Shown here piece after piece: positions 29,189 through 39,647 of a stretch of 64,000 nucleotides of DNA. The DNA comes from Gallionella sp. GTDB lineage: Bacteria > Pseudomonadota > Gammaproteobacteria > Burkholderiales > Gallionellaceae. The stretch lies in NCBI GenBank assembly GCA_030645955.1, contig JAUSMR010000148.1:1-64000 (forward strand), written 5' to 3'. The translations under genes were made by a program, and so were the position numbers. The notes beneath the pieces were generated by a model. The model was not told the DNA's origin and searched no databases. It was given only the letters and a program-made list of their open reading frames with translations. Within the stretch, counting starts at the first letter, position 1. Each line of letters opens with the position of its first letter.

Positions 29189-30037
29189 TTGGGTCCATCA
29201 ACGGAAAACTTGGCACCGGAAAACCGGGCACCTGAAAATCTGGTCGAGGTCAGCGATCTGCATTTCGCGTACGGCAAACGGGAGGTGCTGAAAGGCATCA
29301 ACCTCACCATTCCGCGCGGGAAGATCGTTGCCATCCTGGGCGTCAGCGGATGCGGCAAGACCACGCTGCTGCGCCACTTCGGCGGGCAGCTGCGGCCGTC
29401 GCGCGGTAGCGTGAAATTTTTAGGCAAAGTGGTCCACGAACTCGGCAATGATGATTTGTACATCATGCGCCGGGAAATGGGCATGATGTTTCAGGTGAGC
29501 GGGTTGTTCAGCGATCTGTCGGTGTACGACAATCTTGCCTTTCCGATGCGCGAGCATACCGATCTTCCCGAAGAGATGATCCATGATCTGGTGCTGATGA
29601 AGCTTCACGCCGTGGGCTTGCGCAATGCCCACAAGCTGATGCCGGGTGAGCTTTCGGGCGGCATGGAACGCCGGGTGGCACTGGCCCGCGCGACTGCACT
29701 CGACCCCACGCTGATCATCTATGACGAGCCGTTCGCCGGCCTTGACCCGATCTCGCTCAATACCATCGCGAACCTGATCCGGCGGCTGAACGACGCGCTC
29801 GGGGTGACTTCGGTTGTGGTGACCTATGACCTTTCTGAATCGCTGAAAGTCGTCGACTATGTGTATTTCATCCATGACGGCAAGGTCGTGGCAGAAGGCG
29901 ATGCATCGGAAATGCTCGACTCGAAAGACCCGTTTGTCTACCAGTTCGTTCATTCCAGGCCGGATGGCCCGGTTGCCTTCCAGTACCCGAGCAGACCGTA
30001 CACGGACGATCTGGAAATCAAGGCCGCAGAGGTTTGA
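29189..30037 (+). CDS. MlaF-like ABC transporter ATPase, orphan, with H-loop Tyr
   Basis: The product has 282 aa. I choose the TTG at 29189 because a perfect AAGGAGG lies 8 nt upstream; the GTG at 29159 has none. Walker A is GVSGCGKTT, the signature is LSGGMERRVALARA and Walker B is LIIYDEPFAGLDP. The tail DPFVYQFVHSRPDGPVAFQYP matches MlaF ATPases of retrograde phospholipid transport. The H-loop reads VVVTYDLSES, so Tyr213 replaces the expected His. No mlaE, mlaD, mlaC or mlaB gene follows; pgi lies next on the other strand. It may serve a permease encoded elsewhere. Confidence 0.85.
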   Translation: MGPSTENLAPENRAPENLVEVSDLHFAYGKREVLKGINLTIPRGKIVAILGVSGCGKTTLLRHFGGQLRPSRGSVKFLGKVVHELGNDDLYIMRREMGMMFQVSGLFSDLSVYDNLAFPMREHTDLPEEMIHDLVLMKLHAVGLRNAHKLMPGELSGGMERRVALARATALDPTLIIYDEPFAGLDPISLNTIANLIRRLNDALGVTSVVVTYDLSESLKVVDYVYFIHDGKVVAEGDASEMLDSKDPFVYQFVHSRPDGPVAFQYPSRPYTDDLEIKAAEV

Positions 30038-30052
30038 CTTCGAGCCGTACAG

Positions 30053-30124
30053 CTCGGGTTACAACCAGCGACTTGGTTGATGTCTTTCGCCAACCAAGTT
30101 TGGTAGGGCGGGTCACACCCGCCG
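30053..30124. repeat. AACCAGCGACTTGG element and GTAGGGCGGG palindrome
   Basis: AACCAGCGACTTGGTTG near 30053 is almost repeated inside uvrC (around 43237-43252). GTAGGGCGGG-TCACA-CCCGCC follows at 30101-30124. The rest of the 155-bp gap to pgi shows nothing else. Confidence 0.55.
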
Positions 30125-30193
30125 ATTCAACCCCGCGCAAATAAATCGCGTAGCTAAACTCATCCTGCGATCCGGCTTCATGAAGCCTTCGGG

Positions 30194-31858
30194 CTAATAG
30201 CGTTTGTGGAAGTAGTCGATCAGCCCGCTGGTCGAAGCATCATGCTGTGAAGTCACACCCGCTCCCCGCAGTTCCGGCAATATTTTCCCCGCCAGTTGCT
30301 TGCCCAGTTCCACACCCCATTGATCGAACGGGTTGATGTTCCACACCACACTTTGCACGAACACTTTATGTTCATACATCGCGATCAGCATGCCCAGCGT
30401 GTGCGGGTCGAGCCGGTCGAACAGGAAGGTGTTGGTCGGACGGTTGCCGGGAAAAACCTTGTGCGGCAGCAAGGCTTCCAGCGCCTCGCCTTGCAAACCT
30501 TGCGCAACCAGTTCGGCGCGCGCTTCATCTGCGGTTTTGCCAACCATCAGGGCTTCGGCTTGCGCGAAGCAGTTGGCAAGCGGGATGGCGCGATGTTCTT
30601 CGAAGGGATTGTAGCTGTGCAACGGCGCATGGAAATCCGCCGGTATCATGCGCGTGCCCTGATGGATGAGTTGATAGAAAGCGTGCTGGCCGTTGGTGCC
30701 GGGTTCGCCCCATACCACCATGCCGGTGTCGTAATCCACCGCGTTGCCATCGCGATCCACACCTTTGCCGTTGCTCTCCATCTCCAGTTGCTGCAGATAC
30801 GCGGCAAAGCGGTGCATGTACTGGTCATAAGGCAGCACGGCGACGGAAGCCACGCCGAAAAAGTTGCTGTACCAGATGCCGAGCAGGCCCAACAGCACCG
30901 GGATGTTTTTATCCAGCGGCGCGCTGCGGAAGTGTTCATCCATTGCATATCCACCGCCCAGCAGTTCCTCGAACCTGTCCATGCCCACGAACAGCGCGAT
31001 GGGCAGGCCGATGGCCGACCACAACGAATAACGCCCACCTACCCAATCCCAGAACTCAAAGACGTTTTGCGGGTTGATGCCGAATTGGGCGGTGGCTTCG
31101 AGGTTGGTGGAAACGGCGGCAAAATGCTTTGCCACGGCCTGATCATCGCCCAGTTTTTCAACCAGCCAGGCACGCGCCGAACGCGCATTGGTGAGAGTTT
31201 CCTGCGTGGTGAAGGTCTTCGAGCTGACGATGAACAGCGTTGTTTCGGCATCCAGCATTTTCAGTGTTTCAGCAAGATGGGTGCCGTCCACATTGGAGAC
31301 AAAATGCGCGCGCAACGCAGGCATGGCCGCTTCGACAGGCTCAGGACAGGCGTAGGGCTTGAGAGCTTCGCATACCATCAGCGGGCCGAGGTCCGATCCG
31401 CCGATGCCGAGGTTGACGATGTCGGTTATGCGCTTGCCGGTGTGGCCTACATGTTGGCCGGTGCGCACCTTGTCTGAGAAACGGCGCATCAGCCCTAACA
31501 CGCGCTGCACATCGGGCATGACATCCTTGCCGTCCACATAAACCGGCTGGCCGGAGCGGTTGCGCAGCGCCGTATGTAATGCGGCGCGCTGTTCGGTGGA
31601 ATTTATTTTTTCGCCGGTGAACATGCGCTCGATCTGGCTTTGCACCCCGGCTTGCCTTGCGAGTGCCGTCAGCAGCTTTATCGTTTCGGCATTGATGCGA
31701 TTCTTGGAATAGTCGAAAAGCAGGCCGCCGAGTTGCACCGAGAATTTGTCAAAGCGCGCAGGATCGTCCTGAAACATTTGGCGCATCTGGAGTGGTTCGA
31801 TCGCGGCGTAATGGGCGCTGAGCGCTTGCCATGCGGCGGATTCAATAAGTTTTGACAT
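30194..31858 (-). CDS. pgi: Glucose-6-phosphate isomerase, with small repeat-derived insert
   Basis: The protein interconverts glucose-6-phosphate and fructose-6-phosphate, joining gluconeogenesis or glycogen turnover with the pentose phosphate genes nearby. It has 554 aa with the signatures [41 protein letters not shown] and [13 protein letters not shown]. Between EALKPYA and HFVSN it carries about nine extra residues (Cys171-PEPVEA...), encoded by the TTCGACAGGCTCAGGACAGG repeat at 31331-31350. The frame stays open and the insert lies before the conserved FVSN stretch, so the enzyme is probably active. It starts at ATG 31858. Confidence 0.95.
   Translation of the reverse strand: MSKLIESAAWQALSAHYAAIEPLQMRQMFQDDPARFDKFSVQLGGLLFDYSKNRINAETIKLLTALARQAGVQSQIERMFTGEKINSTEQRAALHTALRNRSGQPVYVDGKDVMPDVQRVLGLMRRFSDKVRTGQHVGHTGKRITDIVNLGIGGSDLGPLMVCEALKPYACPEPVEAAMPALRAHFVSNVDGTHLAETLKMLDAETTLFIVSSKTFTTQETLTNARSARAWLVEKLGDDQAVAKHFAAVSTNLEATAQFGINPQNVFEFWDWVGGRYSLWSAIGLPIALFVGMDRFEELLGGGYAMDEHFRSAPLDKNIPVLLGLLGIWYSNFFGVASVAVLPYDQYMHRFAAYLQQLEMESNGKGVDRDGNAVDYDTGMVVWGEPGTNGQHAFYQLIHQGTRMIPADFHAPLHSYNPFEEHRAIPLANCFAQAEALMVGKTADEARAELVAQGLQGEALEALLPHKVFPGNRPTNTFLFDRLDPHTLGMLIAMYEHKVFVQSVVWNINPFDQWGVELGKQLAGKILPELRGAGVTSQHDASTSGLIDYFHKRY
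31331..31350. repeat. TTCGACAGGCTCAGGACAGG repeat inside pgi
   Basis: The 20-bp core lies within the coding sequence and encodes CPEPVEA on the reverse strand. Related cores are intergenic at 8846-8870 and 52028-52053. Confidence 0.7.
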
Positions 31859-31966
31859 GATGGTTAGCTCAAATCATTAATAAATAATATATTTTGGCTT
31901 GTCCACGGCAAGGCATCACACATTAGCCCAGTTCATCGGGCGATTTTCGCGCAATAAATTGCGCTC

Positions 31967-34135
31967 CTACATCTTTGACTCCGGCACGAGAATAATTCCG
32001 GCCAACGGCGGTAATGCGATCTCGGCGGAATAGGGTAGACCCATCCACGGAATCGCTTCCGCATTTATCAATCCTGCATTACCGATATTGCTGCCTGAGT
32101 AATATTCAGAATCACTGTTCAGCACTTCACGATACTGTGTCTTGACAGGCAGGCCGATACGATAGCGTTTGCGCGGCACAGGCGTCAGGTTCAATGCGAC
32201 AATTGCGCTGGAGCCGTCGCGGGCGCTGCGCTGATATGACAACACCGATTTTTCCGCATCGTTGCAGTCTATCCAGGCGAAACCCTCGTGCTGAAAATCC
32301 AGGTCATGCAGCGCGGGCAGTTTGCGATACAGCTGGTTCAGGTCATGGGTCAGATTTTGCATACCGCGATGCATCTCCTGTCCCAGTTGCCACCATTCAA
32401 GTTCCCACTTCGATTGCCATTCACGCCCCTGGGCGATTTCGTTGCCCATGAAGTTGAGCTTCTTGCCCGGGCTGGTCATCTGATAGGTCAGCAACAAGCG
32501 CAGGTTGGCGAATTTCTGCCAGGCATCGCCGGGCATTTTGGACAGCAACGAGCCCTTGCCATGCACTACTTCATCGTGTGAAAAAGGCATGACAAAATTC
32601 TCGGTATAGGCATAAAGCTGGCCGAAGGTGAGTTGGTTGTGGTGGTAGCGCCGATGTACCGGGTCGTGGCGGAAGTAGCTCAGCGTGTCATTCATCCAGC
32701 CCATGTTCCACTTGATCGAGAAGCCCAGTCCGCCCAGATAAACAGGGCGGGATACGCCGGGCCAGGCGGTGGATTCCTCCGCCATGGTCAGCGCGCCGGG
32801 GAATTCCTCATGCACCATGATGTTCATCTCGCGCAGGAAATCCACCGCTTCGAGGTTCTCGCGGCCACCGTATTTGTTCGGAATCCATTCCCCCTCGTTG
32901 CGGGAATAGTCCAGATACAGCATCGATGCCACGGCATCCACGCGCAGCCCGTCGAAATGGAATTCGGACAGCCAGTAATGCGCGCTGGACATCAGGAAAG
33001 TTTTAACTTCGTTGCGCCCGTAGTTGAAGATGTGGGTACCCCATTCCTGATGAAATCCCAGGCGCGGGTCTTCGTGCTCATACAAGGCCGTGCCATCAAA
33101 ACGCGCCAGTGCCCAACTGTCCTGCGGGAAGTGCGCCGGCACCCAATCGAGGATCACACCGATACCGGCCTGATGACAGGTATCGATCAAATGGCGCAAT
33201 TCATCGGGAGAACCAAAGCGGCTGGAAGGTGCGAAATATCCGGTGGTCTGGTAGCCCCATGATTCATCCAGCGGATGCTCGGAAATAGGCATGAGTTCGA
33301 TGTGCGTGTAACCCATGCCTTTGACGTAACTCACAAGGTCAATCGCCAATTCGCCATAGGTGTAGAAACGACCGTCAGGGTGGCGTTTCCACGAACCGGC
33401 ATGCACTTCGTAAATATTGATCGCGCCATGCAGCCAGTCCCATAGTCCGCGCTGCTTCATCCATTCCGCATCCTGCCATTGATGCTGGTGGGATGGTGCG
33501 GCCAGTGCCGCCGTACCGGGGCGCAATTCGTAACCCTGCGCGTAAGGGTCGGTCTTGGTCAGCAGTTGACCGGTGTCACGATTGCGGATTTCGTAGCGAT
33601 ACAGCGCGTGTTGCTGAATCCCGGGAATAAACAATTCCCACACACCGCTGGAACCGTGTGAGCGCATCGGATGCATGCGGCCATCCCAGCTATTGAATTC
33701 ACCAACCACGCTGACACGCTCCGCATTCGGCGCCCAGACGGCGAAGCGCACCCCTTTGATGCCATTGATCTCGACGCTGTGCGAACCCAGCATACGGTAG
33801 CCTTGGCGCAACTTGCCTTCGCTGAACAAATACAAATCCTGTTGCGAAATGTGTGAAGGAAATTGGTAGGGATCGTAGATTTCGTGAGTCGCGCTGCCAT
33901 AGTGCATACGCAGGCGGTAGGGGAGGTTGGGTTCACTGCTGCCGCGCCATTCAAATACCCCGGCGGGGTGAACTCGCTTTAGAGCAACGGCCCCGTCATT
34001 ATTCAGCAGGTCGACATCGGTGGCGTAAGGTTCATATACCCGGATGACCCATTCTGCTCTTTCACGATGCAGACCAAGCAGTCCAAAAGGGTCGTAGAGA
34101 CGGTCTTGCAGCAGTGATTCCAGCAGTGTATTCAC
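31967..34135 (-). CDS. glgB: 1,4-alpha-glucan branching enzyme
   Basis: The protein introduces alpha-1,6 branches into glycogen. At 722 aa it has the standard GH13 length. Two N-terminal carbohydrate-binding/early-set modules are followed by the barrel: [25 protein letters not shown] (nucleophile Asp), [13 protein letters not shown] (acid/base Glu) and [13 protein letters not shown]. The start is a GTG (34135) with only a weak AAGG before it. It is divergent from glgC across 86 bp, so the two probably share control. The 108 bp downstream towards pgi hold no gene. Confidence 0.96.
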   Translation of the reverse strand: MNTLLESLLQDRLYDPFGLLGLHRERAEWVIRVYEPYATDVDLLNNDGAVALKRVHPAGVFEWRGSSEPNLPYRLRMHYGSATHEIYDPYQFPSHISQQDLYLFSEGKLRQGYRMLGSHSVEINGIKGVRFAVWAPNAERVSVVGEFNSWDGRMHPMRSHGSSGVWELFIPGIQQHALYRYEIRNRDTGQLLTKTDPYAQGYELRPGTAALAAPSHQHQWQDAEWMKQRGLWDWLHGAINIYEVHAGSWKRHPDGRFYTYGELAIDLVSYVKGMGYTHIELMPISEHPLDESWGYQTTGYFAPSSRFGSPDELRHLIDTCHQAGIGVILDWVPAHFPQDSWALARFDGTALYEHEDPRLGFHQEWGTHIFNYGRNEVKTFLMSSAHYWLSEFHFDGLRVDAVASMLYLDYSRNEGEWIPNKYGGRENLEAVDFLREMNIMVHEEFPGALTMAEESTAWPGVSRPVYLGGLGFSIKWNMGWMNDTLSYFRHDPVHRRYHHNQLTFGQLYAYTENFVMPFSHDEVVHGKGSLLSKMPGDAWQKFANLRLLLTYQMTSPGKKLNFMGNEIAQGREWQSKWELEWWQLGQEMHRGMQNLTHDLNQLYRKLPALHDLDFQHEGFAWIDCNDAEKSVLSYQRSARDGSSAIVALNLTPVPRKRYRIGLPVKTQYREVLNSDSEYYSGSNIGNAGLINAEAIPWMGLPYSAEIALPPLAGIILVPESKM

Positions 34136-34153
34136 CTTTAAGCCCCATTGTCC

Positions 34154-34183
34154 TTGTCTAGTGAGGTGATTGTAAACGATAAT
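34154..34183 (+). promoter_or_regulatory. Candidate glgC promoter
   Basis: TTGTCT at 34154-34159 and GATAAT at 34178-34183, with an 18-bp spacer, lie in the short divergent region between glgB and glgC. It would give a leader of about 30 nt containing the strong GGGAGAGG ribosome site. Confidence 0.4.
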
Positions 34184-34221
34184 GGCTGCGCTAAATATGG
34201 GTAAATACAGGGAGAGGTAAA

Positions 34222-35547
34222 ATGACTGCTGAATCAGGTTACCTGCAAAAGAAGTATCATGTTATTGCTGCTGATCCTGCGCCGCGTTTTGTCAGTCGTA
34301 TTACCAAAAACACTTATGCGATGGTGCTGGCCGGGGGGCGTGGCAGCCGCTTGTATCAGTTGACGGATTGGCGTGCCAAGCCCGCTGTTCCGTTTGGTGG
34401 CAAATTCCGCATCATCGATTTCGTTCTGTCCAACTGCGTCAATTCCGGTATACGCCATATCAGCGTGGCGACTCAATACAAGTCGCACAGCCTGATTCAA
34501 CATATCCAGCGCGGCTGGTCATTCCTGAATGGTCAATTCGGCGAGTTTCTTAATTTGCTGCCCGCGCAGCAGCGTATCAGCGAAGACCACTGGTACCAGG
34601 GCACTGCCGATGCGGTATACCAGAATCTTGATATTTTGCGTGATGCCAATCCTGATTTCGTGCTGATTCTGGCTGGCGATCATGTTTACAAAATGGATTA
34701 CGGCAAGTTGCTGGCATTTCATGTGGAGAATAAGGCCGACATGACAGTGGCCTGTTTAGAGGTGCCGATTGCCGACGCGACCGCATTTGGTGTGATGGGC
34801 GTGGATGAGCACGGGCGCGTCATCGAATTCGCCGAAAAACCCGCCAACCCCGCATCGATTCCCGGCAAGCCGGACAAGTCGCTAGCCAGCATGGGTATTT
34901 ACGTATTCAACAAGGATTTTCTCTTCGAGCAACTGGTCCGCGATGCCGACGATCCGCATTCCAGCCACGACTTCGGCAAGGATTTGATTCCATACATGAT
35001 CGGAAAATACCGCATATTCGCACAAAGTTTCGAACAGAGCTGTGTGGGGATGGGCGATGACAAGATTCTCTATTGGCGGGATGTTGGAACCATTGACTCC
35101 TATTGGGAAGCCAACATGGAGCTGACCAAGGTTGTTCCAGATTTGAATATGTATGATCAGGAATGGCCGATTTGGACGTATCAGGAACAATTACCCCCGG
35201 CAAAATTCGTGTTCGATGACGATGATCGCCGAGGTATGGCAATAGATTCTCTGGTTTCGGGCGGGTGTATTGTGAGCGGTTCGGTGGTGCGCCGCTCGGT
35301 GCTATTTTCCAATGTGCGAGTGAACAGCCATTGCATCATTGAGGATTCGGTATTGTTGCCCAACGTGGTTGTGGGTAGCCACGCCGTACTAAAACGTGTA
35401 ATTGTGGACAAGAATTGCCATATCCCGGAAGGGTTGGAAGTCGGGGTCAATCCAGAGGAGGATCGCAAACGCTTCCATGTCAGCCCGAATGGTGTGACAC
35501 TCATCACACCGGATATGCTCGGACAGAAGGTACATCGCATCCGGTGA
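34222..35547 (+). CDS. glgC: Glucose-1-phosphate adenylyltransferase
   Basis: The protein makes ADP-glucose from ATP and glucose-1-phosphate, the committed step of glycogen synthesis. It has 441 aa. The N-terminal nucleotidyltransferase domain has the signature [27 protein letters not shown], followed by the substrate stretch VEFAEKP-like VIEFAEKP, and [10 protein letters not shown]. The C-terminal left-handed helix is visible as [18 protein letters not shown] and [18 protein letters not shown]. The enzyme family is allosterically tuned by glycolytic intermediates. The start has a strong GGGAGAGG site. The first GH57 gene follows after 41 bp, suggesting an operon. Confidence 0.97.
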   Translation: MTAESGYLQKKYHVIAADPAPRFVSRITKNTYAMVLAGGRGSRLYQLTDWRAKPAVPFGGKFRIIDFVLSNCVNSGIRHISVATQYKSHSLIQHIQRGWSFLNGQFGEFLNLLPAQQRISEDHWYQGTADAVYQNLDILRDANPDFVLILAGDHVYKMDYGKLLAFHVENKADMTVACLEVPIADATAFGVMGVDEHGRVIEFAEKPANPASIPGKPDKSLASMGIYVFNKDFLFEQLVRDADDPHSSHDFGKDLIPYMIGKYRIFAQSFEQSCVGMGDDKILYWRDVGTIDSYWEANMELTKVVPDLNMYDQEWPIWTYQEQLPPAKFVFDDDDRRGMAIDSLVSGGCIVSGSVVRRSVLFSNVRVNSHCIIEDSVLLPNVVVGSHAVLKRVIVDKNCHIPEGLEVGVNPEEDRKRFHVSPNGVTLITPDMLGQKVHRIR

Positions 35548-35588
35548 TTTATTATTTCCCAACAGGTTAACGGCGGGATTAATTTGCT

Positions 35589-37307
35589 ATGAAAAAAGCT
35601 GTTGATTTGGTCTTTCTCTGGCACATGCACCAGCCTGATTACCGCGATTATTCCAGCGGTGATTTTGTGCTGCCGTGGGCCTATTTGCATGCCATCAAGG
35701 ATTACGCCGACATGGCCTACCACCTTGAGCGGCACCCCAAGGTGCGAGCCGTGGTGAATTTCGTACCGATATTGCTCGACCAGTTGGAAGACTACGAAAA
35801 TCAATTTGCCACCGGGCAGCTGCGCGACCCTTTGCTGCGCCTGCTGGCACATAAAAATTCCTGTGACCTGACCGCAGAACAGAGGCAATTGGCTTTCGAT
35901 GCGTGTTTTCGCAACGATCACACCAAGATGATTTCGCCCTATCCGGCTTACAAACGTTTGCTGGAATTATTCAATCTTCTGCATACCGATGGGGAAGCTG
36001 GTCTGGACTATTTGTCGGGGCAGTATGTGGCCGACTTGCTGACTTGGTACCATCTGGTCTGGTGCGGCGAGAGTGTGCGCCGTGAACATGCGCTAGTGGC
36101 GCATTTGATGAGCAAGGCGGAGGGGTTCAGCTATGAAGACCGCAAACAACTGCTCGGCCTGATCGGTAAGTTGATTGGCGGCATCATCCCGCGCTATCGC
36201 AAACTGGCCGAGTCTGGACAAATCGAGATATCCACCACGCCGCACTACCACCCGTTGGCTCCGCTGTTGATTGATTTCGCCAGCGCCAAAGAAGCCATGC
36301 CCGATGCACCATTGCCCAATTCCCCGCACTACCCCAAGGGCCGGTTGCGCGTGACTGCTCATGTTCAGTTGGCGAAGAAGAGCCATCGTGAACGTTTTGG
36401 AGTCGAACCACAAGGGATGTGGCCAGCCGAAGGGTCTATATCTTCAGAAACACTGGAAGTATTGGCTGCCGAGGGCTGCCGTTGGACAGCCAGCAGCGAG
36501 AGTGTGCTGGTCAATAGTTTGCGTAAAACGCAGCATGCCGTCCCGGCGCGTGCCCAATATTTGTACCGGCCCTATCATTTGGAGAAGGGCGGCGATGGCA
36601 TGCAATGCTTTTTCCGCGATGATCATCTGTCTGATTTGATCGGTTTCGAGTATTCACGCTGGCACGGCAAAGACGCCGCGAGTCATTTCATCGATCAAAT
36701 CGCGGGCATCGCACAACATGCAACAGCAGATGAAACGCCTGTGGTAAGTGTGATTCTCGATGGCGAAAACGCCTGGGAATATTATCCCTACAACGGTTTT
36801 TATTTTATTGATGAGCTTTATTCGGCTCTCGAGAACCATGAACAGATACGTACCACCACTTACAGCGATTACCTCAAACAAAGTGCGGCTGGCCCTGCGG
36901 CTGACTATGCCCGCACGCATAGCCTTGAGAGCATCGTTGCGGGTAGCTGGGTCTATGGTAATTTCTCAACCTGGATAGGTTCGCCTGGCAAGAATCGCGC
37001 TTGGGACTTGCTGTGTGTTGCCAAACAAAGTTTTGATATGGTTATGTCCAGTGGCCGGCTCAGTCCAGCCGAACAGGAAGCGGCTGAAAGGCAGCTTTGT
37101 TCTTGCGAGAGCTCCGATTGGTTCTGGTGGTTTGGCGATTACAACCCTGCACACTCGGTAGCCAGCTTCGATCATCTGTTCCGCCACAACCTGACCGAAT
37201 TGTACCGCCTGCTGAAATTGTCGCCTCCGCTGAATTTATCGGAGCCGATCAGCCAGGGAAGCGGGCATCCGGAGGCAGGCGGTGCGATGCGGCGCGCTTC
37301 CGAATGA
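35589..37307 (+). CDS. Glycoside hydrolase family 57 protein (amylase-like)
   Basis: The product has 572 aa. The N-terminal LVFLWHMHQPDYRD carries the HxHQP motif of GH57. The middle has GMWPAEGSISSETLEVLAAEG, where the Glu of PAEGS fits the nucleophile position, and SVILDGENAWEYYP, where the Asp of LDGENAWE fits the acid/base position. There is no signal peptide, so it acts on intracellular alpha-glucan, as an alpha-amylase-like hydrolase or transferase. It lies between glgC and a second GH57 gene, 34 bp apart, in a likely glgC-GH57-GH57 operon. The exact reaction cannot be told from sequence. Confidence 0.88.
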   Translation: MKKAVDLVFLWHMHQPDYRDYSSGDFVLPWAYLHAIKDYADMAYHLERHPKVRAVVNFVPILLDQLEDYENQFATGQLRDPLLRLLAHKNSCDLTAEQRQLAFDACFRNDHTKMISPYPAYKRLLELFNLLHTDGEAGLDYLSGQYVADLLTWYHLVWCGESVRREHALVAHLMSKAEGFSYEDRKQLLGLIGKLIGGIIPRYRKLAESGQIEISTTPHYHPLAPLLIDFASAKEAMPDAPLPNSPHYPKGRLRVTAHVQLAKKSHRERFGVEPQGMWPAEGSISSETLEVLAAEGCRWTASSESVLVNSLRKTQHAVPARAQYLYRPYHLEKGGDGMQCFFRDDHLSDLIGFEYSRWHGKDAASHFIDQIAGIAQHATADETPVVSVILDGENAWEYYPYNGFYFIDELYSALENHEQIRTTTYSDYLKQSAAGPAADYARTHSLESIVAGSWVYGNFSTWIGSPGKNRAWDLLCVAKQSFDMVMSSGRLSPAEQEAAERQLCSCESSDWFWWFGDYNPAHSVASFDHLFRHNLTELYRLLKLSPPLNLSEPISQGSGHPEAGGAMRRASE

Positions 37308-37341
37308 ATCTGACTATTACGGGCTGAAATTTTGAAATTTT

Positions 37342-39366
37342 ATGGCTAAAACGATTTCCTTGTTGTTTGGTGTCCACGCTCATCAGCCGGTTGGAAATTT
37401 TCCGGAAGTCATCGACGATGCGCATTTGCGTTGCTATCGCCCCTTCCTGCAAACGCTGCACCGCTTCCCGGAATTCCGCTTTGCTGTTCATCTCAGCGGC
37501 TGGCTGCTGGATTATTTATTGCAAAAATTCCCCGAAGACATGGTGTTGTTGCAGGAAATGGTCGCGCGCGGCCAGGTCGAATTATTTGGGGCAGGGGACA
37601 CCGAGCCGGTGCTGGCCGTCATTCCGGAACAGGACCGGGTTGGCCAACTGACGCGTTTTTCCGACAAACTGGAAACAAAGTTAGGCCAGCGCCCGCAAGG
37701 CGCATGGCTTACCGAGCGGGTCTGGGAGGCAACGGTTGTTCCTTCGCTGGCAGATGCGGGAATTCGCTATGTAACGGTCGATGACTATCATTTTCTATGC
37801 GCCGGCAAAGAAGCCAATCAACTGGACGGCTATTACACCACCGAAGAGGGCGGCAAGCCGCTGGATCTATTCCCGATTTCGGAAGGGCTGCGCTATCGCA
37901 TTCCATTTGCGCCCGCGCATGAGGTAGTCAGCTACATGGAAGGGCTTGCCGATCAGGGCGAAAATGCCGCCACCGTGTATTTCGATGACATCGAGAAATT
38001 CGGCATCTGGCCGGAAACCTACGAGTGGGTATATGAGAAGAAGTGGCTGGAAAACTTCATCCTTGGCGTGCTGGCCTCGGAAAGGATCAAGCCGCGCACT
38101 TATAAGGAATACCACGCCGAAGTCAGAACACGCGGTATCGTTTATCTGCCGACCACCTCATACATCGAAATGAATGAGTGGACTTTGCCAGCAGCGGCAG
38201 CCGCAAAATATGCCAATCTGGTTGCTCGCGAGAAAGAAACAGGGCGGTACGAGGAGCATAAGGCTTTTATCAGAGGTGGCATCTGGAAGAATTTTTTTAC
38301 CCGCTACCCGGAATCCAACTGGATGCATAAACGCATGCAGAACATGTCACTGAGGGTGGCTCAATTGCCCGGAAATTTGTGCACGACCGACTTGCTGGAT
38401 GATTTATATGAAGCGCAAGCCAATGATGCGTACTGGCATGGGTTGTTTGGCGGGCTTTATCTGCCGCATCTGCGCCGTGCCGTGTACAACGCCATCGTTA
38501 GACTGGAAGCCAAACTGGATCGGATTTCACCCCGTAAAGCCACCTTTCCAACTGACTGCGACAAGGATGGAATTGATGAATATTGCTTATTTAACAAAGA
38601 ATTGCAGGCGATAGTTAAACTGGATGGTTATGGTAGAATTTGTGAATTAGACGACTATCGCCTGAACCAGAATTTCGGCGACACCTTGCGTCGCCAGGCA
38701 GAGCATTACTTTGAAAAAATACATAAGCATAAACAAGGGGGCGAGCATACGGGAGAAGGTATAGCTTCAGCACATAACCGTATTGCCTTTAAACACGAAA
38801 TCTCTCAGGCTGACCTGCTAACCGATCACCAACCGCACGGTTTATTCATCGATTCATGGATAAAAGAGGGCGAACGGTCATCTGTTCAGCGCTATGCCTT
38901 GGTTGAATCCAGCCCAACCTCGGTGCATTTCCGGGCTGAAATCGAGGAAGGTGCAATCACAAAAACCATCAAGCTTGCTGGCAATCGAATCGAAGCCCAA
39001 TATACCGCCAGACAGATCAAAGGCGGGATGTTATCGGTCAGATTGATGCTTGCCATGCCATGCTGCGACGGCTACGCAGGCCGATATATTGATGCCGATA
39101 ACAAAATTCGCGGCGGGTTTGGTGCGCCGTTAGATGCGGATAAGATAACCAGACTCACTTTGGATGACGGGGTGCTGGGTGGACACCTGATTCTTGGGGC
39201 ATCGAAATCCGTATCCATTCATGCCGAACCGTACTTCACCGTTTCTCAATCTGAAGCCGGGTTTGAGAAAATCATGCAGGCAGTCGAAATTACCGTTCTA
39301 TTGCAGATAGGTGACAGCCCGGTAAGTCTGTGGCTGGAAGTTAATCCGGGTAATTTGAAACTGTAG
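37342..39366 (+). CDS. GH57 4-alpha-glucanotransferase / alpha-amylase
   Basis: The product has 674 aa. The motifs match the Thermococcus-type 4-alpha-glucanotransferase and related amylases: VHAHQPVGNF, GAGDTEPVLAVIP, GAWLTERVWEA (nucleophile Glu in TERVWE), YFDDIEKFGIWPETYEW (acid/base Asp in FDDIEKFG) and YLPTTSYIEMNEW. A C-terminal beta-rich domain (residues ~390-670) resembles the DUF1925/DUF1926 modules of that group. It probably disproportionates or trims linear glucans for the phosphorylases. It has no signal peptide and a weak ribosome site. The last gene of the glgC operon; the gap downstream has repeats and promoters. Confidence 0.88.
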   Translation: MAKTISLLFGVHAHQPVGNFPEVIDDAHLRCYRPFLQTLHRFPEFRFAVHLSGWLLDYLLQKFPEDMVLLQEMVARGQVELFGAGDTEPVLAVIPEQDRVGQLTRFSDKLETKLGQRPQGAWLTERVWEATVVPSLADAGIRYVTVDDYHFLCAGKEANQLDGYYTTEEGGKPLDLFPISEGLRYRIPFAPAHEVVSYMEGLADQGENAATVYFDDIEKFGIWPETYEWVYEKKWLENFILGVLASERIKPRTYKEYHAEVRTRGIVYLPTTSYIEMNEWTLPAAAAAKYANLVAREKETGRYEEHKAFIRGGIWKNFFTRYPESNWMHKRMQNMSLRVAQLPGNLCTTDLLDDLYEAQANDAYWHGLFGGLYLPHLRRAVYNAIVRLEAKLDRISPRKATFPTDCDKDGIDEYCLFNKELQAIVKLDGYGRICELDDYRLNQNFGDTLRRQAEHYFEKIHKHKQGGEHTGEGIASAHNRIAFKHEISQADLLTDHQPHGLFIDSWIKEGERSSVQRYALVESSPTSVHFRAEIEEGAITKTIKLAGNRIEAQYTARQIKGGMLSVRLMLAMPCCDGYAGRYIDADNKIRGGFGAPLDADKITRLTLDDGVLGGHLILGASKSVSIHAEPYFTVSQSEAGFEKIMQAVEITVLLQIGDSPVSLWLEVNPGNLKL

Positions 39367-39408
39367 AGCAGGTATCTGAAAGCAAATAACTTTGTCCAAA
39401 TCATGCAT

Positions 39409-39439
39409 TTGACATAATATACATTATGCGTATTTATAT
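39409..39439 (+). promoter_or_regulatory. Promoter-like site with overlapping CATAAT/ATTATG palindrome
   Basis: A consensus TTGACA lies at 39409-39414, with an A/T-rich -10 candidate (ATTTAT/TTATAT) near 39432-39439. A palindrome CATAAT-4 nt-ATTATG at 39413-39428 overlaps it and could be an operator. It is 320 bp upstream of the cytochrome-porin gene. Confidence 0.35.
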
Positions 39440-39488
39440 AAAGAAGTTATGGGCAATATTCCAGTGCGTTTGATGGCCTTTAAACCGT

Positions 39489-39575
39489 CAGTGCGCGGAG
39501 CGCAGCGACTTGGCAATCCAGAAGTTCGTTTTATATCAAACAACTGGCTTGCCACGCTTCGCTCACAATAATGGA
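39489..39575. repeat. Dispersed GTCATTGCGAG-type repeat, copy 3
   Basis: The arms CGCAGCGACTTGGCAATCCAG and CTGGCTTGCCACGCTTCGCTC resemble copies 1 and 2. It sits in the 380-bp gap before the cytochrome-porin gene. Confidence 0.65.
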
Positions 39576-39620
39576 TTGAGTGAATAAATCTGCGTTTCCC
39601 AAGAATAGCTAACCAAATTT

Positions 39621-39647
39621 TTGACAGCCATTCGGCACTGCTATAAA
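39621..39647 (+). promoter_or_regulatory. Candidate promoter of the cyc2-like gene
   Basis: TTGACA at 39621-39626 and TATAAA at 39642-39647, separated by 15 bp, which is short but usable. It would give a leader of about 90 nt before the ATG at 39747. Confidence 0.45.

Noticed and set aside
30296..31477. 393-codon plus-strand frame opposite pgi
   Set aside because: Pgi signatures on the minus strand account for the region, and the frame has no recognisable domain.
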